From Cytobacillus oceanisediminis 2691 (GTDB taxonomy: Bacteria; Bacillota; Bacilli; Bacillales; Cytobacillaceae): a DNA stretch of 61,395 nucleotides. Below are positions 7,701 through 14,270 of the stretch, one piece after another. The translations under genes and the position numbers were made by a program. The notes under the pieces were generated by a model that was not told the origin of the DNA, made no database searches, and worked only from the letters and a program-made list of their open reading frames with translations. Location: assembly GCF_007678455.1 (NCBI RefSeq), contig NZ_VEEP01000007.1, forward strand, positions 1 through 61,395, read 5' to 3'. How positions within the stretch are numbered: the first letter of the stretch is position 1; each line of letters begins with the position of its first letter.

Positions 7701-8432
7701 CTAATTGAGAAGGCTTTTCCAATCATTTATAAAAGTGGAAGCAGATGCGTTGGGGGATGACAACACTTCCTCTGTGGGACCAGTCTGTTTCAGCTCACCA
7801 TCCATCAGGATCGCAAGCGTTCCAGCAAGGTATTTCAGTTCCATAAGATCGTGGCTGACAAAAACTGTTGTCGTTTTCGTCTGCCCGATAATCGACTTAA
7901 TATCCTTCAATAACTGCACCTTCGTGGGGAAGTCAAGTGCAGAGAAGGGTTCATCGAGGAACAGGACTTCCGGCTCAAGCACCATTGCCCGGGCAAGGTT
8001 GACACGCTGGGCCTCGCCGCCGGACAGGTATGCTGCGTGTTTTTTGGCAAGATGGCTAATCTGGAATTTTTCCAGCCAGTAGGCAACCTTTTGCTTTACT
8101 TCCTGGCGGGGAAGATTCCTTAGCTTCAAGCCAATCGCAACATTTTGAAAAACGGTTGTATCAAGAAGCAGCGGCTGTTGCATCGCGACAGCGAATTTTC
8201 TTCGCATCTTAAGAGAGAGATCGTCAGAGATATCCTGACCTTTGAAAAAAATCGAGCCCTGAGCTGGTTTCTCCAGCAGGGACAAAGCTTTTATAAAAGT
8301 GCTTTTTCCAGCACCATTCGGACCCATGATCCCTAGGATTTCTCCGTCTTGTATCTCAAAGTGGGGGATGGACAGCAGGTTTTTCTTCCCGGCTCTCACT
8401 TCTAAATTTTTTACAGTAATCAGTGGGGTCAT
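7701..8432 (-). CDS. tupC: Tungstate ABC transporter ATP-binding protein
   Basis: A 243-residue ABC ATPase that powers tungstate (possibly also molybdate) import. Walker A is GPNGAGKST at about 37-45, the Q-loop region QQPLLLDTTVFQN follows, signature LSGGEAQRVNLARAM and Walker B VLFLDEPFSALD with the switch His in VSHD. No C-terminal TOBE-like extension is present, unlike ModC. Its ATG overlaps the tupB stop by four bases (ATGA), so the two are translationally coupled. The assignment to tungstate comes mainly from the neighbouring TupA-type binding protein. Confidence 0.85.
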   Translation of the reverse strand: MTPLITVKNLEVRAGKKNLLSIPHFEIQDGEILGIMGPNGAGKSTFIKALSLLEKPAQGSIFFKGQDISDDLSLKMRRKFAVAMQQPLLLDTTVFQNVAIGLKLRNLPRQEVKQKVAYWLEKFQISHLAKKHAAYLSGGEAQRVNLARAMVLEPEVLFLDEPFSALDFPTKVQLLKDIKSIIGQTKTTTVFVSHDLMELKYLAGTLAILMDGELKQTGPTEEVLSSPNASASTFINDWKSLLN

Positions 8433-9127
8433 AGGCTCCGCTTCCTTTGCTGTAAGTAAGTCAGGCTAAATGTGATAATGAACGCCAATGTCATCAGGAT
8501 GAATGAAAGTGCAAGAGCGATATCGAAATTGCCTTTCGATACTTCCATGACAATCGAAGTCGTGAGGATCCGGGTCTCGCCGCTGAGATTGCCGCCGACC
8601 ATCATTGCGGCGCCGACCTCGGCAATGACTCGTCCAAATCCGGCTATGATGGCGGCAAGAATCGCAAGCTTTACTTCTTTCATCAAAATCCAATATAGCT
8701 GGAACTTCGTCGCTCCAAGCGCTTTGACCTGAAGGATCAGTTTAGGATTGATTTGCTGGAATGCCGTGCTTGTCAGCGCTGTGACAATCGGCAGTGAAAC
8801 GAGAATCTGTGCCATGATGATTGCGGTTGGCGTGTACAGCCAGGCCAGATCGCCAAGCGGACCAGAGCGCCACAGGAAAAGAGTGATCCATAGACCAGCG
8901 ACGACAGGAGGGAGGCCCATGCCGATATTGATGATGGCAAGGAGCAGCTTCCTTCCCGGAAATCGGGCAAGCCCAAGGAACATTCCCGCTGGAATACCGA
9001 TCATTGTGCTGATCAGCACAGCTGTAATCGATACCCTCAGCGTCAGCAGGGTAATCTCGAGGATTTCCCGGTCTCCTGACAGGATCATTTCTATCGCTTT
9101 TTTCAATCCTTCTAATAAAAGTTCCAT
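8429..9127 (-). CDS. tupB: Tungstate ABC transporter permease
   Basis: A 232-residue permease with about six hydrophobic segments and a BPD-type EAA-like loop (LGATKFQLYWILMKEVKLAIL). It belongs to the TupB/WtpB/ModB permeases and would form the membrane channel with TupC. The start is taken at ATG 9127; a TTG two codons upstream (9133) is possible and neither has a strong ribosome site. Unusually, 175 bases separate it from tupA, and this gap holds a dispersed fold-back repeat. Confidence 0.85.
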   Translation of the reverse strand: MELLLEGLKKAIEMILSGDREILEITLLTLRVSITAVLISTMIGIPAGMFLGLARFPGRKLLLAIINIGMGLPPVVAGLWITLFLWRSGPLGDLAWLYTPTAIIMAQILVSLPIVTALTSTAFQQINPKLILQVKALGATKFQLYWILMKEVKLAILAAIIAGFGRVIAEVGAAMMVGGNLSGETRILTTSIVMEVSKGNFDIALALSFILMTLAFIITFSLTYLQQRKRSL

Positions 9128-9200
9128 ACGCAATCAGACTTTCTTTTGAATTTGTACTTGCAAAATTTCTGAGAATTGAAGTATTACACTTCAAGAATTG

Positions 9201-9280
9201 TCCATCTCCAGCGCCTTAGCCCTGGAGATGCTTCGTACCTGCCAATGAAGCCAAAGAACGGCTTCATTTCTTGTCGGGAT
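9201..9280. repeat. Dispersed fold-back repeat, short copy 2
   Basis: CATCTCCAG (from 9203) pairs with CTGGAGATG around GCGCCTTAGCC-type sequence, then a second hairpin has TGAAGCC (9246-9252), loop AAAGAAC and GGCTTCA (9260-9266). Other copies have TGAAGTC/GACTTCA, so both arms changed together. The copy sits inside the tup operon between tupA and tupB and lacks the right-hand part of copy 1. Confidence 0.8.
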
Positions 9281-9302
9281 AATCAAGACTGTTCCAATTT
9301 TC

Positions 9303-10172
9303 TTATTCAAAAAGGAAGAATAATGGCTCGCCGTACTCATCGGTGCCAAATTCCTTGATAATCTTCTTTGTCTCTTCTGAGGTCATATAGTCGACAAATG
9401 CTTTCGCACCTTCTGCATTTACTTTATCATGTTTTTCCTCGTTAACTTGCATAACGTGATAAATATTCAGCAGGCTTTCGTCACCTTCAACCAAAATTCC
9501 GGTGTCAGGCATGTTCTTTTTCTGAGCCAGGAATGTAGCACGGTCTGTCAAAGTATAAGCTTGTTTTTCGGAAGCGATCTGCAGTGTTGCACCCATCCCT
9601 TGTCCAGCTTCGATATATGCATCACCAAGGCTTTTCGGATCAAGAGAAGATTTCTTCCAAAGTTCGATCTCTTTTTTATGAGTGCCGGAATCATCACCAC
9701 GAGACACGAATGAAGCTTTTGTATCAATGATTTTTTTCAATGTTTCAGGTACTGTTAAGCCTTTTACTTTTGCTGGGTCTTCAGCTGGTCCAACAATGAT
9801 GAAGTCATTGTACATGACCTTCTGTCGGTTGATGGCATCGCCGCTTTTTACGATTTCTTCCTCCGCTGCAGGTGCGTGCACAAGAAGGACGTCCGCTTCA
9901 CCGCGTGTTCCCATTTCAAGAGCCTGTCCGGTACCAACGGCAATGATTTTCAGATTATAATTGTTTTTTTCTTCAAAATCAGGCTTCAGAACATCAAGAA
10001 GGCCGCTATCCTGAGTACTGGTAGTTGTCGCTAGGATCAAATCCGTTTTTTCTGTTTTTTCCGTTTTTGTCTCTTGCTGATTTTCAGCTTCCTTTGTCGA
10101 GGAGTCAGAACAGCCTGTAACAAAAGCGAACATAAGTACAAGCAATAGTGAAATTAAATGTTTGAATTTCAT
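9303..10172 (-). CDS. tupA: Tungstate-binding lipoprotein
   Basis: A 289-residue extracellular solute-binding lipoprotein. The signal peptide ends in the lipobox FVTGC with Cys 21, followed by a Ser/Glu/Lys/Thr-rich linker. The TupA hallmark LILATTTSTQDSGLLD follows, and FVSRGDDSGTHKKEIELWKK is the second conserved oxyanion-binding region. TupA proteins bind tungstate very tightly and discriminate against molybdate. ATG at 10172 follows GGAGGAATAAGGA, which lies inside the last codons of the upstream regulator gene, so the two are coupled. The binding protein supplies metal for tungsten- or molybdenum-cofactor enzymes not seen here. Confidence 0.9.
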   Translation of the reverse strand: MKFKHLISLLLVLMFAFVTGCSDSSTKEAENQQETKTEKTEKTDLILATTTSTQDSGLLDVLKPDFEEKNNYNLKIIAVGTGQALEMGTRGEADVLLVHAPAAEEEIVKSGDAINRQKVMYNDFIIVGPAEDPAKVKGLTVPETLKKIIDTKASFVSRGDDSGTHKKEIELWKKSSLDPKSLGDAYIEAGQGMGATLQIASEKQAYTLTDRATFLAQKKNMPDTGILVEGDESLLNIYHVMQVNEEKHDKVNAEGAKAFVDYMTSEETKKIIKEFGTDEYGEPLFFLFE

Positions 10173-10175
10173 TCC

Positions 10176-11096
10176 TTATTCCTCCGTTGAGTGGTTTCCA
10201 TAAATGATGTTTCCGAATTCTTCAGCATCATAGCCATCAAGGTCTGCAATGCTATCTTTGAAATTGGTGAGCTGGATCAGGTCGATCAAGTGCTGGAGGG
10301 CTTCTTTGTTTCCAGGAGTCCAGCGGAACACTAAGTCAAACTGTTCCCTCGTGAGCGGGATGAAATCGAGACCTAGCTGGCTTGCTGCGCACCTGATTCC
10401 AAATGCTGCATCTGCTGTACCCCTGCTGATATGAGCTGCAGCCCCCAGGTGTGTCCACTCTTCATTTTCATAACCCTTCACATTTGTCGGCTCAAGTTTT
10501 TCATTGGCAAGGAAGGAATCGAGCAGGAAACGGGTGCCGGCTCCTTTTTGGCGATTGACAATAGTGACGTCAGTCCTTGCCAAATCTTTGACCCCGGTAA
10601 TATCCTTTGGATTGCCCTTCGCGACAATCATACCCTGCTCCCTTGAAGCAAGCCTCATAACGGTAATAGGCTCGTGGACAAACAGCTGCCGGATGAAGGG
10701 AAGATTGTATTGCTGCGATGTCGGGTCGAGCAAATGGACGGCCGCAATATCGGCGCTGCCGCGATACAGCATCATCAGACCTTCGAGACTGCCGATGTAG
10801 GAGGGAGTGATGCTGAGTCCCGTTCCTTCAGAGGCTATGTACTTTACCAGCTGTTCGACCAGGAAATCATGGCTGCCAGCGAGCTGCACAGAATGCTGGG
10901 AATTTCCCTTTGCTTCCTGAACTCTGGCAGGAGTTGCGGACATGCTGGTTTTGTATCTTTCAAACTCGCTTTCTTCGATGCGCATCTTATTGCCCACTTT
11001 GAAAGCGGCAAGGTCTCCGCGCTTGATCATTTCATAGACGGTATGCTTTGAAATCTTCAGCATGGAGGCGATTTCATCGGGAGTGTAAATTTGCAA
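10176..11096 (-). CDS. HTH regulator with oxyanion-binding-like domain
   Basis: A 306-residue likely regulator of tungstate/molybdate uptake. Residues 1-50 are an excisionase/MerR-like winged helix (YTPDEIASMLKISKHTVYEMIKRGDLAAFKVGNKMRI in pieces), and about 75-295 resemble the periplasmic-binding-protein-like domain of type 2 (PBP_like), here without a signal peptide, so cytoplasmic. Such fusions commonly lie beside modABC or tupABC and are thought to sense the oxyanion or cofactor. It is the first gene of the operon, two to three bases before tupA's start region, and is divergent from the selenoprotein gene. Helically phased 10-bp repeats upstream may be its operator. Confidence 0.85.
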   Translation of the reverse strand: MQIYTPDEIASMLKISKHTVYEMIKRGDLAAFKVGNKMRIEESEFERYKTSMSATPARVQEAKGNSQHSVQLAGSHDFLVEQLVKYIASEGTGLSITPSYIGSLEGLMMLYRGSADIAAVHLLDPTSQQYNLPFIRQLFVHEPITVMRLASREQGMIVAKGNPKDITGVKDLARTDVTIVNRQKGAGTRFLLDSFLANEKLEPTNVKGYENEEWTHLGAAAHISRGTADAAFGIRCAASQLGLDFIPLTREQFDLVFRWTPGNKEALQHLIDLIQLTNFKDSIADLDGYDAEEFGNIIYGNHSTEE

Positions 11097-11160
11097 AAGG
11101 CTTCCCTCCTTTTCTTCCTAATCTAAATATAATAAAATATTTAATAGTTAGGTAGAGTTT

Positions 11161-11217
11161 TTGTTTGGTTTTGTTTATTTTCGTTAAGTTTTGTTTGTGG
11201 TTTATCATATTTTGTTC
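11161..11217. promoter_or_regulatory. 10-bp phased TTGTTT repeats, candidate operator
   Basis: TTGTTT begins at 11161, 11171 and 11191, with the weaker TCGTTA at 11181 and TTTGTT at 11211, so similar hexamers recur every ten bases along one face of the helix. The run lies between the divergent regulator and HesB-like genes, about 65 bases from the regulator start. Binding by the Xis-like regulator is inferred only. Confidence 0.45.
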
Positions 11218-11344
11218 ACAATTTAGGAATTAGATTACCAAATAAAACCTTCACAAAATACTCCAGGCAGTATCGTGTATTTCTGATTCAATACATGGTA
11301 AACTAAACTCTAGAAATATTTGATGCAGAAAGGAATACGGGAGA

Positions 11345-11620
11345 ATGCAGATTTCAGATAAAGCGCGCGACATTTTAAAAGAAATCCTCGCAGAGCGCAA
11401 TGCGGAAGGTATCCGCGTCTACTTTGGCGGCTTTGGCTGAGGAGGCCCGCAGATTGGTCTGGCTCTGGAAGAGCCGGAAGAAGATGATCATGTAACAGTA
11501 ATCAATGAAATCCAAGTTGCGATTGAATCCAATATCGTCGACTATACAGAAGGCATGGCCCTCGAATATGACGAATACCGTGAAGGCCTCGTCCTCATGG
11601 GCGGCGACGGCGGCTGCTGA
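11345..11620 (+). CDS. HesB/IscA-like selenoprotein, TGA at codon 32
   Basis: A 91-residue HesB-like protein read through an in-frame TGA (11438-11440). It starts MQISDKARDILKEILAERNA, continues GIRVYFGGFG, then TGA, then GGPQIGLALEEPEEDD, and ends GLVLMGGDGGC before tandem TGA-TAA. In cysteine relatives the TGA position is the first conserved Cys of the GFGCxGPxxGL motif, and HesB-like selenoproteins are an established family. Frame, codon use and similarity continue on both sides of the TGA. AAAGGA lies nine bases before the ATG. The C-terminal CGC pair of IscA is reduced to GGC, leaving Cys 91 and Sec 32 as likely redox or metal ligands. A broken gene is the alternative. Confidence 0.85.
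11459..11477 (+). promoter_or_regulatory. Candidate bacterial SECIS stem-loop
   Basis: CTGGCTCT (11459-11466) pairs with AGAGCCGG (11470-11477), eight pairs with one wobble, around the loop GGA. The loop's first G is 27 bases beyond the TGA, within the usual distance for bacterial selenocysteine insertion elements, which need a G at the loop start. Confidence 0.65.
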
Positions 11621-11688
11621 TAAATGTGCACACCTCATGTGCATGCCTGACATAAATGGCGCACATCTATTTGCACAGGCCTGACATC

Positions 11689-11727
11689 AAAAAATGCACA
11701 CCATCTTGTGAATGGTGTGCATTTTTT
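11689..11727. terminator. Bidirectional terminator
   Basis: AAATGCACACCAT (11692-11704) pairs with ATGGTGTGCATTT (11712-11724), with A-run before and T-run after. It can end the selenoprotein transcript rightward and the uppP transcript leftward. A smaller TGCACA/TGTGCA hairpin lies at 11627-11643. Confidence 0.9.
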
Positions 11728-11767
11728 CGTAGTTGATTACTGGAAAAAAACGCGTGGAATTTCCAAT

Positions 11768-11867
11768 TCGCTATATAAAGTAAAAAGTCGCTATAAAAAA
11801 ATAAAAGTCGCTATAAAAAGTAAAAACTCGCTATAAAAATGAAAAACTCGCTATAAAAAATTTCAGA
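11768..11867. repeat. 20-bp tandem array B, 5 units
   Basis: TCGCTAT starts at 11768, 11788, 11808, 11828 and 11848, an exact 20-bp pitch; typical unit TCGCTATAAAAAGTAAAAAC. The last unit overlaps the uppP stop codon region (11863), so the array occupies the 3' untranslated region of uppP up to its terminator, the same placement as array A. Confidence 0.9.
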
Positions 11868-12645
11868 ACTGCCCGGTGAACTGAAAATACAGCACGATCA
11901 GCCCGATTACCCATACATAAATCGCAAAAGGTTTTAATGAGCGCTTTTTTAAATAGCCAATCATCCATTTTACGGCGATATAACCGAAAATCGCAGCCGA
12001 AATGATGCCAATCAGCAAAGCCTGAAGTGAAATCGTCTCGCTCCCGCCGCTGAAGAGGTCCTTTCCCTGAAGGACGATTGCCCCGAGAATGGCTGGCGTC
12101 GAAAGCAGAAAAGAGAAGTAAGCTGCTGTCTCGCGGTCAAGCTTCCTCCAAAGCGCAGCGACGATGGTCAGCCCTGAACGGGAAATAGCCGGGAAGATCG
12201 CAGCAGCCTGGAAGCTCCCGATTACAAGGGCATCTGTATAACTGATGTCATCCATCTTTTTACGCCCATTTTTAATCGAATCCGCGAACCACATCAATGT
12301 TCCAGTGATCAGGAATTCCCAGCCGATTGTCACGCCTGTTTTGGAGATTTCATCAAAATAATCCTCAAACAGCAAACCGACAACGACAGCGGGAAGCGTA
12401 CCGACAACAAGCAGGAAGGTCAGCTTCCCGAATGGATTTTTCAACATCTTGATGAATTCATACCTATAAAACACAAATACGGCCAGAAGCGTACCAACAT
12501 GTAGCATCGTGTCGAGCAGAAGGCCAGCTTCCTCGAGCCCAAACAGGTTCCTGCCGAGATAAAGGTGCCCGGTCGAGCTGATCGGCAAGAACTCGGTCAG
12601 TCCCTGAATCAGCCCAAGAATAAAAGCTTCAATTTTAGATAGCAT
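11863..12645 (-). CDS. uppP: Undecaprenyl-diphosphate phosphatase
   Basis: A 260-residue polytopic membrane enzyme of the BacA/UppP family that dephosphorylates undecaprenyl diphosphate to recycle the lipid carrier for cell-wall synthesis; overexpression of relatives gives bacitracin resistance. The catalytic region GLIQGLTEFLPISSTGH is at about 11-27. The second motif, usually PGxSRSxxT, reads PAISRSGLT, with Ala for Gly. The start is ATG 12645 (MLSKIEAFIL), preceded by GTGGGG; a TTG start seven codons upstream is less likely. It stands alone, with an array of 20-bp repeats directly after the stop. Confidence 0.9.
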   Translation of the reverse strand: MLSKIEAFILGLIQGLTEFLPISSTGHLYLGRNLFGLEEAGLLLDTMLHVGTLLAVFVFYRYEFIKMLKNPFGKLTFLLVVGTLPAVVVGLLFEDYFDEISKTGVTIGWEFLITGTLMWFADSIKNGRKKMDDISYTDALVIGSFQAAAIFPAISRSGLTIVAALWRKLDRETAAYFSFLLSTPAILGAIVLQGKDLFSGGSETISLQALLIGIISAAIFGYIAVKWMIGYLKKRSLKPFAIYVWVIGLIVLYFQFTGQF

Positions 12646-12689
12646 GAAGTATCCCCACTTTTTCAAAGACTTTGTCCATTACAAAGCTA

Positions 12690-12873
12690 TGAAACATGTC
12701 CCGGTGGTATGCAAGCTATTTTTTGATGACTCCAATGGAAGGCCAGCTTCCTTTTGGTGACACCACCGGAATGTGAGCCTCATATGAATTTTACCGTTGG
12801 ACTGTGCTTCAATTTGATGACATCATAGAGTGCCATGTTCTCATGTTGCGGACGCCACCAAATTGCCACAAGC
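12690..12873. repeat. 30-31-bp degenerate tandem array E
   Basis: Units starting near 12690, 12721, 12752, 12783, 12813 and 12844 share the pattern TGRTGACNCCAnnGGAAtG with GCC/GCTTC near the end; TGATGAC or TGGTGAC appears at 12724, 12755 and 12815. The pitch is 30-31 bp, with considerable decay. It fills most of the 394-base gap between the divergent uppP and rodA-like genes. No gene was seen in the gap. Confidence 0.6.
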
Positions 12874-13039
12874 CACCGCCTGTGTCAATATGCCTGAATA
12901 CAGTGAATATGGATATGTAATAATAACCATTTCAGAGTCAGAAGTTGTGATTTATTGTCGAAAAAAATATAATGAAGTATTGAACAGTTCTTCTGATATT
13001 TTTGCAGAAAACGTCCTTCATTTAAAAAGGGGAATAAAC

Positions 13040-14215
13040 ATGACATCGAATCAAAAAAATAATTCCCGGCTCGACTATGGGCTGGTTACGATACTGATCC
13101 TTTTATTTCTTGCAAGCTGCATTGCCATTTACAGCGCCCAGACAACGGGGCAGTATGGCTCTGAAAACTTCCTGATCAAACAGATTATCTGGTACGTCAT
13201 CGGTGCCGGCATCATTACCGCGGTCATCACACTGGATTCCGACCAGCTGCAAAAACTGAGCTGGTATGCTTACGGCTTTGGGCTGGTGCTGCTGGCAGGG
13301 TTGATTGTTGCTCCCTCAGGTATCGCTCCGGTCATCAATGGAGCAAAAAGCTGGTACAAGGTGCCGGCAATGGGGACGCTGCAGCCGTCTGAACTAGTCA
13401 AAGTGTTCATCATCCTGGCTCTGGCGAGAGTGATAGTCGATCATCATCAGAAATACCGCTTAAAAACGATCCAAACAGACTTATGGCTTTTGATTAAAAT
13501 CGGCTTGGTGACAATGGCGCCGCTCATGCTTGTCATGCAGCAGCCTGACCTTGGGACTTCGCTTGTGTATATTGCGATCATGCTCGGGATGATTTTCATC
13601 TCCGGCATCACATGGAAGCTGCTAGTACCGATTTTTGGCACAGGTCTAACATTAATCTCGATTATCTTTTATTTTGTCATCTGGAAACCAGAAATTCTTG
13701 AGAAATACCTTGGCGTAAAAGAGTATCAATTCGGCCGGATCTATTCCTGGCTGGATCCATATAATTATCAGAGTTCGACCGGCTTCCAGCTGACGAGATC
13801 GCTGCTGGCAATTGGCTCCGGTGAAACAGTAGGTAAAGGCTATGGAACAAGGGAAGTTTACCTTCCGGAGAGCCATACCGATTTCATTTTCAGCATAATC
13901 GGTGAGGAATTTGGATTTGTTGGTGCAAGTGTTCTTGTCAGCTTGTTTTTCTTGCTGATTTATCAGATCACGAAAATCGGAATGGAAACAAAAAACGATT
14001 TTTATACCTATATTTGTGTAGGTGTTATCAGCATGATCACCTTCCACGTTTTCCAGAACATCGGCATGACGATCGGCCTTCTGCCAATCACCGGAATTCC
14101 GCTGCCATTCATCAGCTACGGAGGCAGCTCCCTGATGGGGAATATGCTTGCCGTCAGCCTGATCTTCTCGATACGGTACCATTACAAAAAATATATGTTT
14201 TCAACATCCACATAA
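13040..14215 (+). CDS. RodA/FtsW/SpoVE family glycosyltransferase
   Basis: A 391-residue SEDS-family protein with about ten membrane segments. SEDS proteins polymerise lipid II into peptidoglycan glycan strands with a partner class B PBP. The hallmark QQPDLGTSLV lies at about 165-175, and ESHTDFIFSIIGEEFGFVG and GIPLPFISYGGSSL follow near the end. Length and sequence fit RodA best, but FtsW or a sporulation paralogue cannot be excluded. The start is ATG 13040 behind AAAAAGGGGAATAAAC; a much longer upstream open frame crosses array E and has no ribosome site. It is monocistronic. Confidence 0.85.
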   Translation: MTSNQKNNSRLDYGLVTILILLFLASCIAIYSAQTTGQYGSENFLIKQIIWYVIGAGIITAVITLDSDQLQKLSWYAYGFGLVLLAGLIVAPSGIAPVINGAKSWYKVPAMGTLQPSELVKVFIILALARVIVDHHQKYRLKTIQTDLWLLIKIGLVTMAPLMLVMQQPDLGTSLVYIAIMLGMIFISGITWKLLVPIFGTGLTLISIIFYFVIWKPEILEKYLGVKEYQFGRIYSWLDPYNYQSSTGFQLTRSLLAIGSGETVGKGYGTREVYLPESHTDFIFSIIGEEFGFVGASVLVSLFFLLIYQITKIGMETKNDFYTYICVGVISMITFHVFQNIGMTIGLLPITGIPLPFISYGGSSLMGNMLAVSLIFSIRYHYKKYMFSTST

Positions 14216-14250
14216 AAACGAGCAGGAATCGATTCCTGCTCGTTTTTTTT
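14215..14250. terminator. Bidirectional terminator
   Basis: AACGAGCAGGAATC (14217-14230) and GATTCCTGCTCGTT (14231-14244) form a perfect inverted repeat followed by T-run. It separates the converging rodA-like and ger transcripts. Confidence 0.9.
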
Positions 14251-14270
14251 TCCTGTTCAAGACCCAATTC

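Noticed and set aside
8466-9194. Several overlapping minus-strand frames over tupB (75, 150 and 67 residues)
   Set aside because: Out-of-frame shadows of the permease gene, His/Arg/Cys-rich and without start signals.
11375-11653. 92-residue antisense reading frame over the HesB-like gene
   Set aside because: It lacks a ribosome site and family features, and covers a plus-strand frame that matches HesB-like proteins through a TGA codon.
12830-13039. 70-residue N-terminal extension of the rodA-like gene
   Set aside because: The extension crosses the 30-bp array, has no similarity or ribosome site, and ATG 13040 has both.
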